The position numbers and the translations under genes are program-made. A stretch of DNA of 64,000 nucleotides from DAIOEK01 sp964648485 (GTDB taxonomy: Bacteria > Chloroflexota > Anaerolineae > Anaerolineales > Anaerolineaceae), in assembly GCA_964648485.1 (NCBI GenBank), contig CAZYOF010000007.1, positions 62,001 through 126,000 of the forward strand. Reading direction: 5' to 3'. The notes under the pieces are model-generated. The model made no database searches. It had not been told where the DNA came from and saw only the letters and a program-made list of their open reading frames with translations. Positions 52,576-60,376 of this stretch are shown here, piece by piece (position 1 is the first letter of the stretch; the number at the start of each line of letters is the position of its first letter).

Positions 52576-52983
52576 TTACTTTGCCTTCTTACACCACCAC
52601 TTCCAGGCACGCTTTCCCTTGATTGTGATATTTCCAGATTTTGATCCACAGATGGATGAAGCCGTGTAGCTGTATTTACCTTTGGGTAAACTGATTGTCT
52701 GTTTACCAGAAGCTACCCCAAAATAAAATACACCACCCATACTATTACGGAAAACAAACGTCATGTATCCACCGGTTTTATTCGTGATGGATATTTTCCC
52801 CACTTTCACTTTACTGAATAGATCCAAATTGACAAATGAGGATGAATCACTCGCGTATGCGCTTGAAAAAGCACAGGCTGATGACCCCTTGTCAATCGGT
52901 TCGGCGTTTACGGGTGCAACACCGAATGTAGAAAACAGAAACGTAAAAGCCAAAGTAACTGCAATGATGCGATGCAACTTCAT
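52576..52983 (-). CDS. Small secreted protein of unknown function
   Basis: 135 aa with a clear Sec signal peptide (KLHRIIAVTLAFTFLFSTFG, cleavage near VNA-EP, residues about 29-31). The mature part is beta-rich, with two cysteine pairs and a basic C-terminus (KGKRAWKWWCKKAK). GGAGGGG precedes ATG 52983. No family recognised; likely an extracellular binding domain. Confidence 0.72.
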   Translation of the reverse strand: MKLHRIIAVTLAFTFLFSTFGVAPVNAEPIDKGSSACAFSSAYASDSSSFVNLDLFSKVKVGKISITNKTGGYMTFVFRNSMGGVFYFGVASGKQTISLPKGKYSYTASSICGSKSGNITIKGKRAWKWWCKKAK

Positions 52984-53112
52984 ATACCCCTCCAATTTAT
53001 TATGATGTAACTATTGTAGGTAAGTGATCAAATTCCTTCAATAAAAATATGATTACGGGTTTATTAACAGAATTGGGATCCTCTCAATTTACCAATTTCA
53101 GAATAGTGTTAA

Positions 53113-53146
53113 TTAAACAACGCTCTCATATGAGAGCGTTGTTTAA
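53113..53146. terminator. 34-bp perfect palindrome, likely terminator
   Basis: A perfect inverted repeat with a 17-bp arm (TTAAACAACGCTCTCAT and its complement) and no loop, 15 nt after the end of the 53161-54201 gene. It would form a strong hairpin on either strand; operator function is also possible. Confidence 0.65.
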
Positions 53147-53160
53147 AAGACCATAAAAAT

Positions 53161-54201
53161 TTATTTCGCTGCGTCTATTGCATTAAAATGGTTGGTCAGG
53201 GTGTAGGTAATATAGTTCTCCCAGAGATCCATAATTTCATTTTGTCGGAAATCGTGATTGCAGAAAGTCTGGAAGACAGTCCGACCCTCCATGCAGACGG
53301 TGATAAAACCGTTATTGGTCTTGTTGGTCTTGAGTACTGCCGCCAGGATCTTGGCATCACCCGATGAGCGCAAGCGAACCTTATCTCCGGCATTGCTAGC
53401 CCAGTAGCGGTTGTAATGCAACAATGGCAACACCGTATTGGGTTCATTCAGCAGCGGGTGATCTGGTTCCACCCAGTAAATTGAATCCGCCAGGTCCCAG
53501 TTGCCATCATAAGCGATGCCGCATTCGTTCGTAAAGTTTTTAATTTTGCCGCCGCCCAGCATATCCAGATACCAGACTTCAGCGATAATGGCGGTTTTCT
53601 TGTAAGATTGTTCCAGGATTACATCCCAGAATTCGCCTTGAATGGCGTTGTGATTCTCGGCACCTACAATAATGAGATCCCAATCCGTGCCTGAATCGAG
53701 ATATTTCATGAAATCACCTGATCGATCGCCAACGGCAGTATAGTCAATTCCCATCCGGTCGAGGGTCATCTCGATCCACTGTCCGATTCCCAGTTCCAGT
53801 GTGTCTTCATAGAGGAGAACCCTGGCGTTTCGAATCCGCTCTTCCATAGAGGCGGGCGCTGGTTCTTCTGTCATCATGCTTGAGAGCGTGCCGAAAAAAT
53901 CAATGGTTGCCTCAGGGGGTTCCACCGCAAGCGCAGCCTGAGTCTCCTGCAAAGACTGGGCGGTCTCTTCAAATACTTTTGCCTGTTCGGTGATTTCCAG
54001 AGCGAAATCGGCTTCCATGGTTGCCTGCGCTTCCATTTGCACCGCCCTCGCTGTACCAGCCACATCCTCCGTTGGCGGTGATGGAGGAGCTTCTTGTGTA
54101 GATCGTGATCCAGTTATACAGGCAATTTGAATCAGAAAAATGACTAATATCACTATAAGCAATTTTGCATTTCTACGGAAATATCCTGATAACTGATTCA
54201 T
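53161..54201 (-). CDS. Lipoprotein with coiled coil and flavodoxin-like/glutamine-amidotransferase-like domain
   Basis: 346 aa: lipobox IQIAC (Cys28), a Pro/Thr linker, a Glu/Ala-rich coiled coil (about 45-95), then a domain (about 125-335) of alternating strands and helices (ARVLLYEDT, YTAVGDRSGDF, WDLIIVGAENHN, KTAIIAEVWYLDMLGGG, TVFQTFCNHDFR) that resembles ThuA/DUF4350-type GATase-like folds. No catalytic triad is evident. It probably sits on the outer surface; function unknown. Confidence 0.7.
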   Translation of the reverse strand: MNQLSGYFRRNAKLLIVILVIFLIQIACITGSRSTQEAPPSPPTEDVAGTARAVQMEAQATMEADFALEITEQAKVFEETAQSLQETQAALAVEPPEATIDFFGTLSSMMTEEPAPASMEERIRNARVLLYEDTLELGIGQWIEMTLDRMGIDYTAVGDRSGDFMKYLDSGTDWDLIIVGAENHNAIQGEFWDVILEQSYKKTAIIAEVWYLDMLGGGKIKNFTNECGIAYDGNWDLADSIYWVEPDHPLLNEPNTVLPLLHYNRYWASNAGDKVRLRSSGDAKILAAVLKTNKTNNGFITVCMEGRTVFQTFCNHDFRQNEIMDLWENYITYTLTNHFNAIDAAK

Positions 54202-54236
54202 ATTCTCCTCCTTACTGATAAAGTATCAATAAATCC

Positions 54237-55019
54237 TCAGGCAGCTAACTCTTCCATCATTATGGCATGAATTACAGGATTCGCCGAAATGATGGATGTA
54301 TCTCCTGAAAGTGCGATGTCTGCGCCGTTGTAGTTGGTTACAACACCGCCAGCCTCCCGGACAATCAATGTGCCAGCGGCGATATCCCACGGATGAATCT
54401 CCGGCTGCCAGTACCCATCCGCAGAACCGCAGGCGGTATAACACAATGCCAGGGCTGCGCATCCCAGTTGGCGGATTCCTCGGGTGGACATGCGCAAATT
54501 TTGATAACGCTGAAGAGATCGTTCATCCAAATTATCCCGCATATTCGGATACTCCATCATCAGCACACAATCCCGCAGTTCGGTTGTGGATGTAACCTGT
54601 AGCTTTTTCCCGTTCAGAAAAGCGCCTTTGCCAGCCTCGGCAGAATACATTTCATTCCGGCAGGGTGAAAAGATGGCACCAAAGGACAACTTATTATGAA
54701 AGGTTAACCCAATCGAAACGCAAAAAACCGGCAGCCCATGCGCAAAATTAATAGTGCCATCTAAGGGATCAATGTACCAACAGTAATCAGATTCCTTCCG
54801 GTCCTCACCCGATTCTTCTGCCACAACACTGTGACCACCCCATCTGCGGTGAATCTCACCCAGAATGTAAGTCTCCGCCAGGGAATCTGCTTCGGTAACA
54901 ATATCTGTCGTAAGTTTCCGCTGGATTTGGTGGTCGGTTTGGAACCGCGAAAGGATAATTTCGCCTGCTTTTCTGGCAATGGTTTCGAGATCATTCAAGG
55001 TAGGGGGTGTGTCGTTCAT
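54237..55019 (-). CDS. suhB: Inositol monophosphatase family protein
   Basis: A 260-aa Mg-dependent phosphatase. Metal motifs are present: EESGED, DPLDGTINFAHG (WYIDPLDGT) and PWDIAAGTLIVREAGG. Substrates of this family include inositol phosphates, fructose 1,6-bisphosphate and NADP. Last gene of a four-gene operon (20 nt after the HD-domain gene). Confidence 0.92.
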   Translation of the reverse strand: MNDTPPTLNDLETIARKAGEIILSRFQTDHQIQRKLTTDIVTEADSLAETYILGEIHRRWGGHSVVAEESGEDRKESDYCWYIDPLDGTINFAHGLPVFCVSIGLTFHNKLSFGAIFSPCRNEMYSAEAGKGAFLNGKKLQVTSTTELRDCVLMMEYPNMRDNLDERSLQRYQNLRMSTRGIRQLGCAALALCYTACGSADGYWQPEIHPWDIAAGTLIVREAGGVVTNYNGADIALSGDTSIISANPVIHAIMMEELAA

Positions 55020-55039
55020 GAGAATCAGCTCCGGTTGTT

Positions 55040-55687
55040 TCAGGCTTCAGCGTTCATTTCAGCGATTAATCGTTCATAGTAACCGGCCAGATAGCGGTGA
55101 CGGATAGCAGCAATTTTTTTCGCAGAGTGTGTATAGAGACGGTTTTTTACATTGCGCAGTTTAAAAAGGTATTCATGATAGCTGCTGTGCGGTTCCCCTT
55201 CTTCCTTCATTCCGGTTTTTACAAATTGCACAGAAGGTGGGGCATACACAGGCTGTTTATCCAGAACCGCGTATGCTATCGTTCGGGCAACACCGATAGC
55301 GCCGAGTACATCCAGCTTATCGGCGTCAAACAACACCTTGGCTTCGAGAGTGGAAGGTTCTTCCCTGCCGCTGCGGAAGCGGTGCGCTCGGATACAGTGC
55401 AGAACAGCTTCGATTCGCTCAGATTTCCATCCGGCATCTTCGAGAATCTGGCGGGCAAATTCTGCGCTGCTCAAATGGTGTGTAGCCCGGTTGCCATTTT
55501 CCTGACCCGGCGCACTTCCTTCTGCGTCGTGTAAAAGGGCAGCGGTTTGTACGATCTCCAAATCGGCACCTTCTGCCTGTGCCAACCGGGTTGCCATGCG
55601 ATATACCCTTTCGATATGGGCAAAATCATGAACCGGGTCAGAATCGCTGTGCCATTTGCGTGCGGTCTGTAATGATAATTCTTTCAT
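55040..55687 (-). CDS. HD-domain metal-dependent phosphohydrolase
   Basis: A 215-aa protein with the HD signature: His in VHDFAHIERV (20-29), HD in LLHDAEGS (53-54) and the later Asp in LFDADKLD. It fits YedJ/YfbR-like small HD hydrolases acting on nucleotides or phosphoesters; substrate unknown. It overlaps hutI by 4 nt (ATGA). Confidence 0.9.
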   Translation of the reverse strand: MKELSLQTARKWHSDSDPVHDFAHIERVYRMATRLAQAEGADLEIVQTAALLHDAEGSAPGQENGNRATHHLSSAEFARQILEDAGWKSERIEAVLHCIRAHRFRSGREEPSTLEAKVLFDADKLDVLGAIGVARTIAYAVLDKQPVYAPPSVQFVKTGMKEEGEPHSSYHEYLFKLRNVKNRLYTHSAKKIAAIRHRYLAGYYERLIAEMNAEA

Positions 55688-56952
55688 GCTGCCGGATACT
55701 CCATCCCTTTCTTAATTACGGTTTGAACCAGGTTGGTGCCAAACCGGTAGCCCAGATGTCTGTAATCTGATGCTGCCAGGATAATCAAATCAGCCTGCTT
55801 GCCCGGTTCAATAGATCCAACCTTGTCTGCACAGCGAATGGCTGCAGCGGCGTTGATGGTTGCAGCACAAATTGCTTCAGCAATGGTCATTTTCATATAC
55901 CGGCAGGCGAGTGCGATGACAAACTGCATACTCTCATTCCATGCAGTACCCGGATTACAGTCTGTTGCCAGCGCGACAATTGCGTTGGCATCCATGAATT
56001 TTCGGGCGGGCATATATTGCTTTTCTGCAAGACCAAATGTGGTGCATGGAAGTGCGACTGCCACTGTATTGCTCTTCCCGATGAGTTTAATCTCTTCATC
56101 AGAGGTGTGCATCAGATGATCTGCGCTCGCGGCATTCATCTCGACGGCAAGTCGGACTCCGCCCAGATTTTCAAATTCATCTGCGTGGATTTTTAATGAC
56201 AAACCTGCCTGGCTGGCAACATCAAATAACCGCCTGGTTTGATCCAAATTGAAAGCGCCCTTTTCACAGAATACATCAAAAAAGAGTCTGGATTTTTCGA
56301 CCGGAATACCGTTTGTGTAACCGATCTTTTCTTCAAGGAGAGGAAGCATTTCGTGGATGATGAGGTCGATATAGCCTTCAGTATCATCCCCGTATTCTGG
56401 AGGAAAAGCATGAGCGGGCATGAAGGTGGGTATGAGATCTATGGGTAGATCTTCATCCAGCGCATTAATTTGCTGCAACATCTGAATTTCGGAAATGGTA
56501 TCCAATCCATATCCGGTTTTAACTTCTGCTGTGGTTGTACCATGCTTGAACATCCGGTCAGCACGGCTGCGCGTTGTGGTGAATAGATCGTTCTCAGCCA
56601 ATGCCAACCGGGTTTGCCGAACCGTGGAAATAATTCCTCCGCCGGCTGCCTGAATTTCCAGATAAGTTTTCCCCTGTAAACGCATATCAAACTCGGCTGC
56701 CCGGTCGCCAGCCCACAACAAATGGGTGTGGGGATCTACGAAACCCGGCAGTACAACCTGCTGCAGTGCATTTAGAACAGGTTCATCAGGGTATTTTTCT
56801 CGCAGCAGTGAAGTGGAGCCTGCTTCAACAATAAATCCATCTCTATATAAAACCGCGCCATCTTCGATCATTTGCAGGTCATTCATGTTCTTTCCGCGGC
56901 GCGGTCCACCGGCAAGAGTGACCAATTGAGAAGCATGGATGAGTAAAGTCAT
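55684..56952 (-). CDS. hutI: Imidazolonepropionase
   Basis: Third enzyme of histidine degradation; opens the imidazolone ring to formiminoglutamate. The 422-aa amidohydrolase has PGFVDPHTHLLWAGDRAAEF (metal HxH), GGGIISTVRQTR, IHADEFENLGG and ATDCNPGTAWNESM. hutH and hutU are not in the window, and its operon partners are unrelated. It overlaps genes on both sides by 4 nt. Confidence 0.95.
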   Translation of the reverse strand: MTLLIHASQLVTLAGGPRRGKNMNDLQMIEDGAVLYRDGFIVEAGSTSLLREKYPDEPVLNALQQVVLPGFVDPHTHLLWAGDRAAEFDMRLQGKTYLEIQAAGGGIISTVRQTRLALAENDLFTTTRSRADRMFKHGTTTAEVKTGYGLDTISEIQMLQQINALDEDLPIDLIPTFMPAHAFPPEYGDDTEGYIDLIIHEMLPLLEEKIGYTNGIPVEKSRLFFDVFCEKGAFNLDQTRRLFDVASQAGLSLKIHADEFENLGGVRLAVEMNAASADHLMHTSDEEIKLIGKSNTVAVALPCTTFGLAEKQYMPARKFMDANAIVALATDCNPGTAWNESMQFVIALACRYMKMTIAEAICAATINAAAAIRCADKVGSIEPGKQADLIILAASDYRHLGYRFGTNLVQTVIKKGMEYPAA

Positions 56953-57575
56953 ACTGTTTTCCCCTTCTCTATTGAGTTTAGCAGAGAATGGATGACTGCA
57001 GACAGAGCTATCCCGCCTGCAAGGGATATGGTGAATAAGGTAATGAAAAGAAGTTTAATCGAACCGGAATCTGATTGTAAGATGGGTGATTCGGGATGCA
57101 AAATACTGGTTAGAGATGCCAGTGAAATCAATAACGATACGGCAAAGAGAGTATTCGCGATGGCAGTAACGCGTTTGTTATTTATTAGCCACAATCCCAT
57201 TTGCAGCAACGCTGCAACAATGGCAAAGGTGAAAGGTACCCTCCAGCGTGGTTCATCAAAATAAAAGCCACCCCAGCTCGCTTTCATTACCCAGAGTGAC
57301 ATCGGCAGGTAGGTGAGCCAGTAAAACAACCCTGCCAATCCGGTTGCGCGGCACCAGGAAAACAAAGCATCTTTATTTAAGATTGCTGCGAGAATACCAA
57401 GAAGTCCAGCTCCGGCAAATAAAAGAATTCCCGTCCACACCCAGGCTCCATGGAAATAAATCAACCGGATACTGCTGCCCAGCGTTTTTTCCTGCGGCAT
57501 GATTATACTGACCATCACAGTAAGCAGAATGAGAAATGACCAGAGTAGCAGGTAATTTTTGAATTTATTGATCAT
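56949..57575 (-). CDS. Six-TM membrane protein, weakly CcmC-like
   Basis: A 208-aa protein with about six TM helices. IRLIYFHGAWVWTGILLF with a histidine and an aromatic cluster resembles the haem-handling segment of CcmC/CcsA proteins, but the WWD motif is not clear. First gene of the operon with hutI, an HD hydrolase and an IMPase; overlaps hutI by 4 nt (ATGA). Function open. Confidence 0.65.
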   Translation of the reverse strand: MINKFKNYLLLWSFLILLTVMVSIIMPQEKTLGSSIRLIYFHGAWVWTGILLFAGAGLLGILAAILNKDALFSWCRATGLAGLFYWLTYLPMSLWVMKASWGGFYFDEPRWRVPFTFAIVAALLQMGLWLINNKRVTAIANTLFAVSLLISLASLTSILHPESPILQSDSGSIKLLFITLFTISLAGGIALSAVIHSLLNSIEKGKTV

Positions 57576-57601
57576 GGCTGCACTGTAAATAGGAATGAAA
57601 A

Positions 57602-57635
57602 AAATCCATCCGCAGGATGGATTTGCTTTTTTTTT
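57602..57635. terminator. Bidirectional terminator
   Basis: A 10-bp perfect stem AAATCCATCC / GGATGGATTT with loop GCA and T runs on both strands; it ends the Rrf2 transcript on the minus strand. Confidence 0.85.
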
Positions 57636-57637
57636 AT

Positions 57638-57895
57638 TTATTCAATGGTCCGTTTTGGGGGCTCTGGCATTTGAATAATATATACATTGTGGACATCATA
57701 TTTTTCCACCAGACCCATTTTTCGCAGCACATCCAGTTCTTCATCCAGGCTGGTATGCGAAACATTTTGATCATCTTCAGGGAGCAGCTCTCCAGTGCGG
57801 ATATCCTGAAATACACCATTCCCCCAATCGACAACTACTTCACTGGTTTTGAGAGTGATGACACAATGCCGGCTGATGGGAACACCTGATTTCAT
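57638..57895 (-). CDS. Small protein of unknown function downstream of Rrf2 regulator
   Basis: 85 aa, with AAGGAAGAG 6-14 nt before the ATG, so probably translated. The first part is beta-rich (VVVDWGNGVFQDIRTGEL) and the second a helix followed by a strand (DEELDVLRKMGLVEKYDVHNVYIIQMPEPPK). It lies 35 nt after the Rrf2 regulator and shares its terminator. No family recognised. Confidence 0.65.
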   Translation of the reverse strand: MKSGVPISRHCVITLKTSEVVVDWGNGVFQDIRTGELLPEDDQNVSHTSLDEELDVLRKMGLVEKYDVHNVYIIQMPEPPKRTIE

Positions 57896-57930
57896 ATGTC
57901 TCTTCCTTCTCGTCGGATCCGCTATAAGTC

Positions 57931-58344
57931 TCAGTAAATTTTACTGGTTTTTATAAATCGCTCAAATGTAGTTGAGCGTAACCTGGTTATCAATTCTGCC
58001 TGTAGATCGCACCATAAAGGTCGGATCGGGCATTCCTCTCCAAATTCGCAAACATGCGGATCCAGCGTGCAATTATTAATACTGATTGGTCCGTCGATGG
58101 CTTCAACTACATCCAGAACGGTGATCTGGTCTGGGTTTCGTGCGAGGGTAACCCCGCCATGTGCTCCGCGCGATGTATGAATCAAACCGGCAATGGATAG
58201 CTGTGAAATGATCTTTGCCAGAAATGAGGATGGGATTTTCTTGGATTCAGCTATTTGGCTGGTGGCTGCACGCTCTCCATGTTGCAGGTTTGCCAGATAA
58301 AGCATGGCGCGGATGGCATAGTCAGCCTGACGGGTGATTTGCAT
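57931..58344 (-). CDS. Rrf2-family Fe-S regulator
   Basis: A 137-aa winged-helix regulator (ADYAIRAMLYLA, IPSSFLAKIISQLSIAGLIHTSRGAHGG). Cys92, Cys99 and Cys105 lie at the [Fe-S] ligand positions of IscR/NsrR (Cys92, 98, 104 in E. coli IscR), and Cys112 is an extra one. It probably senses iron-sulfur status, NO or oxygen. No isc/suf genes adjoin. Confidence 0.92.
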   Translation of the reverse strand: MQITRQADYAIRAMLYLANLQHGERAATSQIAESKKIPSSFLAKIISQLSIAGLIHTSRGAHGGVTLARNPDQITVLDVVEAIDGPISINNCTLDPHVCEFGEECPIRPLWCDLQAELITRLRSTTFERFIKTSKIY

Positions 58345-58413
58345 TCCATTACCTCTTCGGTAAAAATGATGAAAATTATCTGAATATATTGTATCTTACC
58401 ATTATTTTACAAG

Positions 58414-59739
58414 CTAGTGATGTTGTTCGTCGTTTTTCTTAATGATTATCTTGTCTTCAAAGTTGATTGTTGGTAAATATTTGTTAATTTCATCCACGGC
58501 TGGAATCAGATTGATTTTATTAAGATCATCACGGTATTTCTTCAACATCTTTAGAATATGTGAACGTTCGAACAAATGAGCAATACTTCCTGTTTCCGGT
58601 GGTTGACAGGCAGCCAGCCAGGCTTCATTTGCCACCAGGAAAGCCGCATCTGGAAAGCCGATCTGAGACGCAATTTCCGATTTTCTTTTTAGTTCAGCGC
58701 CTTCGTTCTGCAGCCAGTGATGACAAATTTCGAGTAATTGAATGGCATCTCTGGCAAGTTCTCCCGCGCCATGCTCGACTACATATTGCGCATTACCGGC
58801 TTCCTGTCCGGGCAGCACATTGACCAGTGCCATAGGTTTACCGCTGGCAAGGGCTTCTGATACCGCCAACCCTCCGGCTTTCCCGATCAGCATATCTGAA
58901 ACACGCATGAGTTGTGGTACGTTTTGCACAAAATTCAGCACTTTCACCGGAACATGCCACCGTACTTTTTGAAAACGCTGGTAGAGGTCATCATCTCCCC
59001 CCGCCACGAGGATCAACTGCACAGGCAGGGCAGAGTGATTGATTCCATTTAAAATCTCAGGCATGCCATCGATCCGTTTGCTGCCTAAAACCAGGAGGGT
59101 ATATAAATCTGGTGACAACCCTAAATCCATTAATACTTCCTGCCGGGATACTGAGCCCAGAGAAAATGCCGGAGAAACGGGGATTCCGGTTATTTTGATC
59201 TGTTCCTCTGAAAGCAAGGCGTTTAACGCCAGTTGCTTCACTTCTTCGGTAGGCACCATACAAAGATCGACTCCCCGGTTGAACCACGTTCGGTGCGTGG
59301 AGACAAGATCTGTTACAACGGTGAGTAATGGGATACGCTGATTGTGAACCAGAAAAAGTGCGTCCAGTGGAGATTGATAGGCGGGATAAGTCGTGACGAT
59401 GGCATCGGGTTCGTGATCCTTCACCAGGTCATGCATGACGTCATACAGCATCAGAATGAACGCTCCATCCATCAGCGCAACTGGCAGGCTTGCGTCGCTT
59501 GCCTCGTATCCCACCCGATAAAGTTCGGGCATGGTTTTTAGAATGCGATCGTAATCTGATTGGCTTTCCCGTAGCAGATTGGGTGCCCGTTCATCCTCGA
59601 GTGGATTTATCAACTCAACGATGCAGTCATCTGGATGAGAAATCTGTAATGCCTGCTGTATCGCGATGGCTGCGCTTCGATGCCCGAAGCCGGCATCGGC
59701 ATATAGAATGATAATTTTCTTTTTATCGGGATGAGACAT
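58414..59739 (-). CDS. MGDG-synthase-type glycosyltransferase (GT28)
   Basis: 441 aa. The N-terminal LYADAGFGHRSAA is the MGDG_synth acceptor motif, and the C-terminal half is the GT28 donor domain (VLGSKRI, GKAGGLAVSEALASGKP, LPGQEAGNAQYV). Such enzymes transfer galactose or glucose to diacylglycerol, consistent with membrane glycolipids in Chloroflexota. Acceptor and sugar are inferred only. Confidence 0.87.
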   Translation of the reverse strand: MSHPDKKKIIILYADAGFGHRSAAIAIQQALQISHPDDCIVELINPLEDERAPNLLRESQSDYDRILKTMPELYRVGYEASDASLPVALMDGAFILMLYDVMHDLVKDHEPDAIVTTYPAYQSPLDALFLVHNQRIPLLTVVTDLVSTHRTWFNRGVDLCMVPTEEVKQLALNALLSEEQIKITGIPVSPAFSLGSVSRQEVLMDLGLSPDLYTLLVLGSKRIDGMPEILNGINHSALPVQLILVAGGDDDLYQRFQKVRWHVPVKVLNFVQNVPQLMRVSDMLIGKAGGLAVSEALASGKPMALVNVLPGQEAGNAQYVVEHGAGELARDAIQLLEICHHWLQNEGAELKRKSEIASQIGFPDAAFLVANEAWLAACQPPETGSIAHLFERSHILKMLKKYRDDLNKINLIPAVDEINKYLPTINFEDKIIIKKNDEQHH

Positions 59740-59763
59740 TTCACATCTCTAAACGAAGGGGAG

Positions 59764-60267
59764 TTATTCTATCCGGGCTCCCCGCCAGGGTTCTCCATTG
59801 TGAAGGTAGCGGTATAACGCCTGCAATACCTCTTCTGCAGAAGCTTCTTTAACTGCAATTCGATCACCCGGGAAAACAAACACCTTTGCCCAAACGCCAT
59901 CCGGTGCAGCCAGGCCAAACCAGACCGTGCCTACCGGTTTGTTGGGTAAGCCTCCCCCGGGGCCTGCGATACCACTGGCGGATATGGCTACATCTGCGCC
60001 CAGAACTTTTTTTGCCCCCAACGCCATCTCAACCACAGTTTCCATACTAACCGCCCCATGTGTGGTGATTGTTTCATGTTTTACACCCAGCAACCATTCT
60101 TTGGCTTCATAAGCGTAGACACAGACGCCCCCCATATAGTAATCTGAACTGCCAGGGATATTGGTGACCCGGTGACTGATTAAGCCACCTGTGCAGGATT
60201 CTGCGGCTGCCAGTTTCCAGTTTCTTTCGCGCAGTAAATCACCAATTAAAATTTCAGGTAGGTCCAT
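59764..60267 (-). CDS. pncC: CinA C-terminal domain protein (nicotinamide-nucleotide amidohydrolase)
   Basis: A 167-aa stand-alone PncC domain that deamidates NMN to nicotinate mononucleotide. AAAESCTGGLISHRVTNIPGSS, ISASGIAGPGGG and KPVGTVWFGL are the family blocks. The N-terminal MoCF-like half of CinA is absent. ATG 60267 is where the family similarity starts; the longer frame upstream is A/T-rich and runs into the promoter. Confidence 0.93.
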   Translation of the reverse strand: MDLPEILIGDLLRERNWKLAAAESCTGGLISHRVTNIPGSSDYYMGGVCVYAYEAKEWLLGVKHETITTHGAVSMETVVEMALGAKKVLGADVAISASGIAGPGGGLPNKPVGTVWFGLAAPDGVWAKVFVFPGDRIAVKEASAEEVLQALYRYLHNGEPWRGARIE

Positions 60268-60364
60268 GAATCGCACATTCCTTTTTTTTATAGTGGAGTT
60301 ATTATACACTCGTTGCAGAGCTACGATTCCTCTACTTCCCTGACAGGAGAGAAGATTGGAATGA

Positions 60365-60370
60365 TAAAAT
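60365..60370 (+). promoter_or_regulatory. -10 box of uvrC (leaderless-type)
   Basis: TAAAAT 6 bp before the uvrC ATG; no Shine-Dalgarno. Confidence 0.45.
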
Positions 60371-60376
60371 TACTGC

